A DNA stretch of 64,000 bases, taken from contig CM043960.1 in the NCBI GenBank assembly GCA_014529385.2, forward strand, positions 37,712,781 through 37,776,780. The letters run 5' to 3'. Position numbers and translations under genes: made by a program. The stretch's first letter is position 1, and every line of letters starts with the position of its first letter. Under the pieces are notes generated by a model that made no database searches, was not told where the DNA came from, and was given only the letters and a program-made list of their open reading frames with translations. Shown in pieces: positions 33,133 to 42,182 of the stretch. The stretch comes from Adiantum capillus-veneris. Its lineage: Eukaryota; Streptophyta; Polypodiopsida; Polypodiales; Pteridaceae.

Positions 33133-33926
33133 TGTCACAACCTACTGACGTGTCAAAGCCCTGAAGAATGGGGGCAACTTACAGATGCCGGCCGAGGGGC
33201 CTAAACCTTAAGAAGAACAAGTAACAAAAGAAGAAGTCCTACCAACTTATGGGGACCCCGTCCGATGGGGCCCCAAGTGACATAAAGGATTCAAATAAAG
33301 CTGGACTCTCACACATATACAAAAGACTTGCGCAAACTCATGATGTGGCAGATTTTTGAAAATTATGATGACAGTGCTGACATGGCAGGCTGTATGGATT
33401 TCCGCGTTTTGCGTTGACTGCTGGATGTGGCAGTTGTACGGAATTCCGTGATTTACGCTGGCAGATTTTTTGCATTGCTTTTGGACCAGATGCTTTTGAG
33501 TTTGAAGGCTTTTCACTGTAAGCTGCTTTTGGGGCCTAGGACCTTTAAATACGTGCAGCCTTGCCCGCCGCCCTTTCCCGCTGCCTCCCCTTGCCCGTCG
33601 CCTGCCTCCCCCCCCGCTGCCCAGCGCCTTGCCTGCTCAGCCTGCCCGCTCTACCAACCCCGCCGCCCTCTCAGCGTGCCCGTCGCCCGCTCAGCCTGCC
33701 CGTCGCCCGCTCAGCCTGCCCGCCCAGCCAACCCGCCGCTGCCCTGTCCCGTCGCCATCCTTTTGCCCGCCCTCCTCCTTGTCCGCAACTTTTTTTCCCT
33801 TTCCCCGCGCGCCTGCATTTTCAGTTTTTGGCCTTCCTTGCTTGTCGAGCCTCGTCAATCACATTGGCATGTTTGGTCCAGTGGAAGCCTCCCCCCCTCG
33901 TTTCTTCTTCACAGCAGCAGACACAG
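33133..33926 (+). repeat. LTR start of element 10 and GC-rich LINE 5' flank
   Basis: From TGTCACAACC (33133), just after a purine tract, sequence continues as an LTR-like stretch with a TTTAAATA at about 33544. From about 33550 it becomes strongly C-rich (CCGCC and GCCCG runs), which could be the LINE 5' UTR. No boundary or target duplication separating LTR from LINE could be fixed. Long ORFs here are compositional. Confidence 0.5.
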
Positions 33927-35127
33927 ATGGAGGCTCAAGCTCCACCGTAGAGGGACTCCAATGAAGCCCCCTCGCCCGACCCCGTTGAGTCCACCATTCG
34001 ACTTGCTCTTTCACCGACAGAGCAAGCGAGCCTAGCCGCAGAGGTAGAGCGCCTGCAGGCGACTTCTGTAATCTGCAAGATTCTCGGCACCAGACCCAGC
34101 AGAGGAGAGCTGTGTGATCTTCTCCAGGCACGCCTTCTCGCAGAGGTGGGCAAGATCTTGGACGTTCAGATCCTCGGACGAGGCTACCACTAGATCGAGT
34201 TTGAGACCTTCGAGATGGCGTCCAAGGTCATCGTCATGAGTCCATTGACTATCCGAGCAGCTCGATCCCACTTTCGACAGTGGAGACATGGTTTTGACCT
34301 TGCTTCAGATGTTCTGGTAGAGGAGACAGACATTCCCATCTCCGTCTGCTTTTCTGGTTTGCGGAGGGAGTACCTACCACTTTTGTCCAGGATAGGCTCA
34401 GCGATTGGGACTGTCCTGGAGACACCTCGCACGGCAGCCTCAGTAGCTACCAAGGCGGCCGGCATTCCCTCAGTTCGCGTTCTGGTTAGGGACACTCACA
34501 CTCTCTCGAAGGTCATCCTCCTGCCTCGGCTGAGTGGGGGTTGGTTTAGACAGAGCGTGGAGTATTCGGGCCTCCCGAACCAGTGCTTCATTTGTCGACA
34601 AATGGGCCATCTTGCGAAGGCCTGTCTACGGAAGAGGCCTCGATCTACACCACAGACTCAGCCCCAACCTACAAGGGCTGGCCAACAGCCACAGACAGAG
34701 ACACCGAGCACACATGGAGCCACCCTCCGAGCCTGGGGCTCCAGCGGAGAAGGGATGACAGCAGGTTCGTGGTCGATGACGGCAGGGGCCACAGCGATAG
34801 CCTGGCACTCAGAGTGGTCCTCAGGCGCCTGCCCAACAGCAGTGGGTTCCCACGGGGAACCATTTCGGTCCTCTTGAGTAGGATGAGGTCCCTGCTCTAG
34901 CCCCCACCTCAGCTTCACCCTCGATAGCCCCTCCTCCCCCCGAGTTCCCCCCCTCCTCATCATCCTCCCCCTCGTCTCCTGCTCCCGCCGCCTCTTCCCC
35001 TCGCCCCTCTACCTCTGCCGCTCCCCCTCGCCCCTCTTCTCCCCCTCTTCCGAGTGCTCCTCCACCCCCCCCTCCCGCTCGAGTTCCACAGTCGACCCAG
35101 GGGACAGGGACATCCCCCGGCTACTAG
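33927..35127 (+). pseudogene. LINE ORF1, N-terminal and zinc-knuckle part
   Basis: RNA-binding protein of the LINE ribonucleoprotein. The N-terminal half (about 33960-34560) has the plant LINE DUF4283-like pattern, including LLQARLLAEVGKILDVQILG, then VMSPL, HFRQW and the hydrophobic block LPLLSRIGSAIG. The knuckle CFICRQMGHLAKAC (CX2CX4HX4C) is at about 34580-34625. A Gln- and then Pro/Ser-rich tail follows (34680-35120) after a +1 frame change. Premature stops are TAG at 33948, 34191, 34798, 34879 and 35125 and TGA at 34756 and 34777, each explainable by C-to-T from CAG or CGA. The first ATG is taken because the frame runs from it into the conserved region. Confidence 0.8.
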
Positions 35128-35152
35128 GAGATCTCTTGGCAGCGCCTTTGCT

Positions 35153-35827
35153 ATGAGTCGCTTGGCGAGAGAGGGACAACCTTTCTTGCGACCCCCTCTA
35201 CAGGTACAAACGTCTCCCTTTGCAGCAGTCACTCGTGGTTTGACGAGCTTCGACATTCGGCGCCGATGGGACTTCTTTGACTACGACTTTACAAGTTTTC
35301 TCGGCGACCCCTCAGCAGAACATGAGGCAACCTGCTTCAGGGTTCATGTTCTGCTCCTTGCAGCTAGGGGGATAGAGGCCTTGGACTCAGCGGTTGGCTT
35401 CTCTTTTCCCCTTTGCGGCAGGGACCAGACTGAGTGGACTCTCGACTCAGTGTTGGAGTGGTTGCATACAGAGGTCCTAGAGTTCTCTCACCACATGGGA
35501 GACCTAGGAGTTACAAACATGCTTCAGACTTTGTGGCCATTGGCCAAGTTTGCGGTGACCCCTCCAGATACAGCAGGATGTAGACACATTGTGGTTCACT
35601 TCTTTGCTGACACGCAGTGCTTGCCATGCTATGTACACATTCATGAGGACTCCTGGACAGGGGAGGTTTCTTTACGTACGGCTCGATCTACTTGGGCTTG
35701 GGCCAGGCACTCGTTGCAGTCACGCCTATCTAGAGGACGCTCGGATGTGGATTACTCCCCATCCAAGCCAGCCTCGAAGATAGCACGTTTAGTTGCTGCG
35801 GTAGCATGTCTCTCTTGCTGCCCATGA
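35153..35827 (+). CDS. LINE ORF1 C-terminal domain, unrecognised (intact ORF)
   Basis: About 224 codons from the first ATG (35153); the open frame reaches back to about 35054. It holds no stop and has globular composition: AREGQPFLRPPL, RRWDFFDYDFTSFLGD, a hydrophobic HVLLLAARGIEALD, TEWTLDSVLEWLHTEVLEF, HIVVHFFADTQCLPCYVHIH and a basic tail. No family is recognised. It lies where the C-terminus of ORF1 would be, one frame away from the Pro-rich tail, so it is probably the final ORF1 domain cut off by a frameshift near 35100. Its stop TGA (35825-35827) overlaps the ORF2 ATG (35824-35826) as ATGA. Confidence 0.65.
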   Translation: MSRLAREGQPFLRPPLQVQTSPFAAVTRGLTSFDIRRRWDFFDYDFTSFLGDPSAEHEATCFRVHVLLLAARGIEALDSAVGFSFPLCGRDQTEWTLDSVLEWLHTEVLEFSHHMGDLGVTNMLQTLWPLAKFAVTPPDTAGCRHIVVHFFADTQCLPCYVHIHEDSWTGEVSLRTARSTWAWARHSLQSRLSRGRSDVDYSPSKPASKIARLVAAVACLSCCP

Positions 35828-38800
35828 GGATCGTCGCATGGAACGTACAGGGACTTGGTGGGCCCCAGTTTCAGCGTCAGAGGGGCCGACTGCGTCAGGA
35901 GCTTCAACGTTGCCTTGTGGGAGGAGAGATTAATATCCTTATGCTACAGGAGCATCGTCTGTGTGAGAGCTGCATTAGATGTTGTGGTCAGCTCTTGCAT
36001 GGACGATATGATACTTTTTGGTCAGCTGCTTTTGGACCTGGAGGCATCCAGGGTGGGGTATGTATGACTATTGAGGATTCTTTGCAGCAGGCCATTGTGG
36101 GCAGAGGGATTATTGTGCCAGGCAGGGCTCAGTGGATCACTATGCAGGTTCAGGGTTGCCTTGTGGGTTTCCTGAACATATATGCGCCCAATGTGGCGAG
36201 TGCGCGAGCAGAGTTTTGGTCACAGATTGTTGAGTCTCTGCCGCAGGCAGAGCAATGGTGCATAGGGGGTGACTTCAACATGTTGGAGGACCCTTCTGAC
36301 AGGATTGGTGGTAGCCATGCTACTGTGCATGGAGTTGAGTTGGCAGCTTGGGAGAGGTTTAATATGACTCTGAGGCTCTCGGATGTGTGGCAACACTCTA
36401 GTTTTGTGAGGCCGCCAGATAGCCTGGCCTTCTCTCGTTCGGACCGCAGAGTGGGAGGAGTGAATCTATCGCGGATAGATCGCTTCTACACTAGTGACCA
36501 TTTCAGTGACTTGGGTGGGACAGTTGGCATTCTGGCAGGGACTTCCTTCTCGGACCATGCACCGATGATCCTCACAGTGGTAGACAGGCAAAGGAGGGGG
36601 AGCATGATGCTTCGCATCCTTGAGAGGGTCTTGCTGAACTTTGCACTCAGAGAGCGAGTAGAGGCTCTCTGGACAGAGAGCTTGGACATGCAGGATTCTC
36701 CTGTTGACAGAGTGGCCTCAGGACTAGCTTAGATTAGTCGTTTCTTTCTCCAGGAGTCTTTGGCTCGCCTTGCTGCAGCGAGAGAGGAGGAGCAGCGTCT
36801 CAGATGGGGTGTTGCTTTCTTGCAGAGGATGCAGGAGCAACATCCAGACAGTCCTTGGTTGGAGGAGCAGTTACAGTAGGCTCACCAGGAGCTTGTTAGC
36901 ACAGAGGAGCGGTGCCATGAGTTTGCCTTCCATCGACAGGCATCTCACTAGACACAGGTGGGTGATAGAGTGACTGGTGCTTTCTTCGAGGCAGTGGGAC
37001 CTCGGCATACGCATGCCAAGGTTAGTCAGTTGAGGAGGCCTGACGGGTCAGTTGCTTCTGAGCCAGAGGACATGCGTGTAGTTGCTACTGACTTTTACCG
37101 TAAGTTACTGTCTGCAGAGCCTTAGTCAGAGCGTTAGGATGCATGCAGGGAGCACGTGTGGGCACAGATGCCTTGCCTTGTGACTGAGGAGATGCGTTAG
37201 AGGCTTGAGCTGCCACTTCAGCTTGAGGAGTTGCACACGGCTCTTAGTGCACTCCCCCGTGGTGGCTGTCCAGGTGAGGATGGCTTGACTCCCAATTTTT
37301 TCTTGGAGTACTGGGACTTGTTTGGCCCAGATCTCTGTAGTGCTTTCCAGTACATCTTGCACACAGGAGAGATGTCTGACAGCTTGAGTGAGGGTCTGAT
37401 CTACCTCATTCCCAAGGAGGGTGGCTCCTTGGATGAGATTCGACAGTGGCGCCCGATCACCATCCTCAACTCAGCCTACAAAATTCTTGCCAAGGCTCTA
37501 AGTTTGAGGATCCATCCACTTCTAGAGAGCCTTATACATGGGACTCAGACAGGTTTTGTCAAGGAGCGCAGTATCCTTGACAACATCTTTACTTTTTGGG
37601 AGGCTTCTGCCTTAGTGCGGCTCCGTGGTGAGGATCTGGTGATTCTTCTCCTCGATTTTGAGAAGGCCTACGACAGAGTTGACTGGGACTTTGTGGAGGG
37701 CACTCTACGCAGGATGGGCTTCTCAGATGCTTGGACAGAGGGGTGTCAGCTTTGTACAGACGGGCACACAGTCAGGTACTTTTCTCAGGAGGTAGAAGTG
37801 ATCGTTTCATGCTCACACGTTTGGTCAGACAGGGCTGCCCTCTTGCCCCCTTCGTCTTTCTGTTCTATGCTGAGGCCATGAGCAGGTTTTTGGTGTCACA
37901 GCAGGTTGGTTTACGGGGCTTAGCACTCCCTATTCGGGGGGATGAGCTACTGGACGCTGAGTTTGCTGACGACTCAGCCTTGTACTTGGATGGCTAGGAG
38001 GCCAACCTTCACAGGTGTGAGCAGACTCTTGAGACCTTCTGTTGTGCATCTAGCGCACTTGATCAACTGGAGAAAGACAGTGGCTTTCTCGGTTGGTAGT
38101 GCTCCTGTGCCCGATTGGATGCCAAGTGAGGGTTTCAAGTGGATTCCCCCAGGGACTGCAATTCGGTACTTGGGCTGTCAGGTTGGTTTGGACTTGTCTC
38201 CCGAGCAGCAGATTGCTCCCCTCCTCTTGTCTATCAAGAGGAAGTTGTTACATTGGAGCTCTGCACGACTTTCTTTGGCTGGCAGAGTTGTAGTGGCCAA
38301 CCAGGTGCTGTTGGCTACTATGTGGTACATCACTTCTTGCTGGATCTTCTCGAGTTCTTGTACCAGCAAGGTAGAGCGGCTGATCAGGAATTTCCTTTGG
38401 TCAGGGCGCGACACACTGACAGCTCGAGCCAAAGTGGCTTGGCAGGTCATCACTCTTCCTTGTTCACAGGGAGGCCTAGGGATCATAGATCCAGCACAGC
38501 AGAGCAGAGCCCTTCTTGGGAAGTTCATCGTCTGAGGTCTTCTTCCAGGTGAGGAGCCCCGGACGGAGTTCTTGTTACAGCGGCTTTGTGCTAGGGTGCC
38601 TCAGGTAGCAGGCCCCTGGCAACCTTCGACCAGATGGATCTTCACAGAGATGCGCAGAGTTGGTTTGAGCAGGAGACTGGAGGATCGCTTCACTGTAGGG
38701 TTGCTTCGATCTTCAGAGCACTTGCGGCGAGGCCTGGAGCAGCGTCAGCCTACTTGCACGGAGGAGCGCCTGCGACAGCCCCTTGTTTGGAACCCCATGG

Positions 38801-40173
38801 TTTGCACTCAGAGAGGTCACTTGGTTGGTAGTTTGCCTCATGTTTCCTGGGGTTCCATGGCAGCAGGTCCAGCATGCTCTTTAGGTGACTGGTTACAGTT
38901 TTCAGGCTTGTGAGAGGAGCTACAGGGCTTTCAGCTACAGGGCATGCGAGGGGTGCAGAGCATGTGCCAGGACATCTCAGAGGCAGTACCAGCTGAGTGA
39001 CTTACGCCTCTTGAGTCAGCAGCGCCTAGATGGATGGGAGCCTTCACGCGACTGGAGGTTCTCATCTCTGTTCGGGCTTGCTCAGAGACTGTTCCTTCCC
39101 TGTTTTTTGAGCTACAGGGTGAGGGACACTTACATCGAGTTGTAGTAGAAGCCCCGCAGGTGGCAGAGTGCTGTTTTCAGAGGATCCGAGTGGTGGGCAT
39201 CTGTGGGAGGACTTGTGTCATCGATCCTGACCCAGCTGCTCTTGAGACTGGACATTGGAGACTGTGGGCTTGGGAGTGTTGTCCACTGGTACGAATACAG
39301 TGGGATCCTGGAGAGTGGCTTTGGAGGGACCCCTTCTCTTCTACAGACCACCCAAGTGTCCCTTTCTTTCAGTACACTATTCGACTGGGACGTCACATAC
39401 TGGCAGTACAGAGAGAGGCTCGCCCTGCTGCAACACCTCATTGGCAGGAGGAGGGTCTCATAGGTGAGTTCTTGGCAGCTTTTTGGGAGAGGTTGTGGGA
39501 CTCCAGACTGCCGAGGCGAGTCACTTTGTTTCAGTGGGCTGGTCGCACACAGAGCTACAGTAGTTGGGAGGTGGCTTGTGCATAGCGGTCTCTTCCGCAT
39601 GCACAGCTTGTGACCATCTTGTGGAGAGTCAGCGTCACTGTCTTTGGGACTATCCCTTGGCACAGCAGGTGTGGCTGCGTGTTCTTCGGCTGATGCCCGC
39701 TCTTTCCACGGCTCGGCATTACACTTGGGGGGCAGCTGCTTGGTCCACTCACGGGCTCGGCACTTCAGTTTGAGCTATCATCCACCAGCATGATGATAGT
39801 GATGCAGGGGGGGCGACCTACACTCCAGCCTGCCACAGAGCTTACTCTGCAAGAGTGGTGCAGTGAGAGAGAGGTGTGTTGGGAGCTCATCAGTGGCCTG
39901 ACACTCTAGTTCATTTGGCGGGCCCGTTGCCTCCGCATCTTCGAGGCTTGCCCTGTACCACCAGTAGAGACTGTGCAGGACCTTTGGCTTGAGCTGGTCC
40001 ATACTCTCAGAGGACAGTTCGATAGACTCCAAGGCAGTTTCGACCGCATGAGGGAGCACAAAGAGGCTTTCCTTCGACTTTGGCGTCCTTGGCCATTTTT
40101 CATCATGGTCCAGGGTGTACTGAGATGGCACTACCGTCCACCTGTGTGGCTCTTTCCTCCTCCCATCCCTTGA
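35824..40173 (+). pseudogene. LINE ORF2: endonuclease, reverse transcriptase, zf-RVT
   Basis: Target-primed reverse transcription enzyme, split by stops and frameshifts. The endonuclease (35824-36590) has MRIVAWNVQGLGG, LQEHRL (catalytic Glu), GGDFNMLED (Asp-Asn) and SDHAPM. The linker 36730-37230 holds TAG stops at 36730, 36877, 36949, 37123, 37135 and 37198. The RT (37230-38000) has GGCPGEDGLTPNFFLEYW, WRPITILNSAYKILAKAL, LLLDFEKAYDRVDW and, after a frame change near 37740, RQGCPLAPFVFLFYAEA and the catalytic FADDS; then a TAG at 37995. The thumb region follows at 38050-38530 and ends at a TGA (38533). The zf-RVT Cys/His region is near 39590-39680 (CTACDHLVESQRH). The last stop is about 40171. 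The start is the ATG that overlaps the ORF1 stop. Confidence 0.88.
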
Positions 40174-40212
40174 TGTAGCCTCATTGTACATATGTTGCAT
40201 GATTGTTGTAGT

Positions 40213-40228
40213 CCTCTCTTATAGAGGA
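40213..40228 (+). other. Hairpin in LINE 3' UTR
   Basis: CCTCT and AGAGG arms around a short loop, about 55 bp before the A-tail. Some LINE reverse transcriptases recognise a 3' stem-loop of their RNA; whether this is one is untested. Confidence 0.4.
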
Positions 40229-40291
40229 GGTTGTAGCCCCATGGGCAGTTTCATTAACTAATAGAAGGATCTTTTTCTCGGAAAAAAAAAA

Positions 40292-40494
40292 CAGTCAAAT
40301 TGCAGCGCATACGCAGCGCTGAAAACGCACCGTACGGTGAGGTTATGACCCTCACCGGTGCCTGCTTTGGAGTAGCAATTAGCTACTCTTGTTCCTGCTC
40401 AAGGAGGCTCTTGCCTCGGCACAAAAGCATGAAACCACACAGCTGTACATCAGTCAAATGAACAGCCCTCTTGTGGGGCATCACATAACCGCAT

Positions 40495-40583
<89 letters not shown>

Positions 40584-40988
40584 TGTGTAGTGTGCAGATC
40601 ATCACTCCTAGCACCACACCGTACATAGAGTGGAAAGGAAGCACTCCATACTCTTAACTTGTGACAAACTGTAAAATGAGGCCTCTCCCAGCTTAGCGCC
40701 CATTTTTCTGTATGAGCAAGTACACAGAATTGTGCCACTTGGCACAATTACAAGCTTTTTCCCGTTTCGGGGTTGCCGCCTAAAAATCTCCCGACTGGTT
40801 GCCCAGTTGACTATGCGGTAGAGTTGTAAAATGTTCCCCTTGTCATTCTGAAGGTAATGATGCGAACACATTTCACGGCCCAAAATACCAGTTTCCTAAT
40901 TTTTAGGAAATGCTTCTGTTGGGCTCCCACTGGTCATCTGACCATCTATCCTCATTAAGACCGCATCCAAAAGTGTAATGTGGCCCAA
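40292..40988 (-). repeat. Family C LTR fragment, right of LINE and left of element 6
   Basis: Parallels 59470-60005 of the element X LTR: the CTCTTGCC, ACAGCTGTACAT, CCTCTTGTGGGGCATCACATA and GACCGCATCCAAAAGTG blocks occur in order. It continues at 45354 after removal of element 6. The U5 half is missing at the LINE. The first 90 bp are poorly matched. Confidence 0.82.
40497..40580. repeat. GA microsatellite in family C LTR
   Basis: About 42 GA units. The homologous position in the LTR at 59591 holds only a few GA units, so the tract expanded in this copy. Confidence 0.95.
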
Positions 40989-42182
40989 TGTTAGGTGCAG
41001 CGGCATGAATGCTGTATTTTCTCAAGATTAGTGATCTTTATTGCTCAAGGTTCTTTTTAGTTCTTAGGGAAAAAGAGAGCTTTCCGTCTTATGGAGAATG
41101 CTATGACCACGAACAAAGCGAGTGGACATTGTGCGTGCAAGTGAATGAGACTGAGAGAAGGAGAGAGAAGAGATACGACACCCGAGAGGTTGTAAAACCC
41201 TCCTCCGAAGGCCCCACTCTCGTCGGCGAGAGTGGTCTACTTTGATTGCACAAAGGTGTACAATGCATATGCAATGGACTGATGCAAACGGGGACTATGT
41301 CGATGAAGACGATGAAGACTTTAGGGCTGAAATCGATGCTTCTTTATTTGCTGTCCACAAAGGGGCAAAGGCTGAGAATCCGTGCCACTTTTGGGGGCTG
41401 AATTGACTGGTTTTTGATGCTGATTTGTGGCTGAAATTGACTGTTCTTGTCGGGGCTGAATTGATGAGGAAAAATGCTGATGTATCTGCTGTCTAGGCTG
41501 CATTTTTAGGTTGAAAACCTTGGCTGAAAAACACTGATACAGCAGGTTCCCTACTGCTGAAAAACGCTAGAAAAGCTGGGGGCTGGCGTTAGTGAATTGG
41601 CTGAAAACGCTGATGTTGGTGCTAAGGGAAAAACGCCAACTGATGGAAGATGCTGACGATGGTTGATGGTAATGGGAACGCCAAGATCTGCTAGAAGAGG
41701 GTGATTCCAAAACGCTGATGGCGGCGGTTGGAAGGGACCTCACCAAGTTGGCTTGGAGAGGGTCTTGCTGAGAGAGGGAGGGAACACTTGTTGCTTGGTA
41801 GCCTGCTGTGCTCCTTGGCTCATCTGCCAATTTGTGCTAACTTGGGTTTGCTTATATATTAACTTACCCAATTTGCCCTACTGAGTACCCAACAAAAGTC
41901 ACTTAATAAATAAGTGAAAAATGTTAAATATAAGGAAAAATAGGCTAAAGTCACTTGAAAAATCCCCAAACTGTCTCTGATGGAATCTGATGGAAATGCT
42001 TATGCTTATGCTTATGCAACCAGAGGATATGCATCTACTCTAAGTGACAGGGCATGCACGGTCTACGAATAGACTCACAAAAGTGCCAGATCACTGGTAA
42101 TCTAAACTGACTTGACTGATGGGAACCCTTCTATGGTGTAGCTTGTCCACGGACACATAGGGTTGGGATGTGTCACGTGACA
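40989..42182 (-). repeat. Element 6, 3' LTR
   Basis: Plus orientation runs from TGTTAGGTGCA to the terminal palindrome TGTCACGTGACA (42171-42182). Contains many AACGCT and GCTGAAAA motifs. Confidence 0.94.

Larger units (their letters stand above)
33927..40291 (+). mobile_element. LINE (non-LTR retrotransposon) with ORF1, ORF2 and A-tail
   Basis: ORF1 begins at an ATG at 33927 and has a DUF4283-like region and a CCHC knuckle. ORF2 begins at 35824 and has an apurinic endonuclease, RT with FADD, and a C-terminal Cys/His zf-RVT region. A 3' UTR with a small hairpin (about 40213-40228) ends in ten A residues (40282-40291). Total at least 6.36 kb, close to full length. The copy is inactive: about a dozen premature stops and several frameshifts. 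The 3' flank is a family C LTR. No matching target duplication was found at the 5' side. Confidence 0.92.

Noticed and set aside
33427-34035. Long Pro/Cys/Ala-rich ORFs in two or three frames
   Set aside because: They arise from a C-rich, stop-poor stretch (CCGCC and GCCCG runs) and start before the LINE ORF1. All overlapping frames are open and none has domain character.
33948-37997. Possible recoding of TAG as Gln, since nearly all LINE stops are TAG
   Set aside because: TGA occurs too, frameshifts are present, and element 3 beside it uses normal stops. Decay by C-to-T is simpler.
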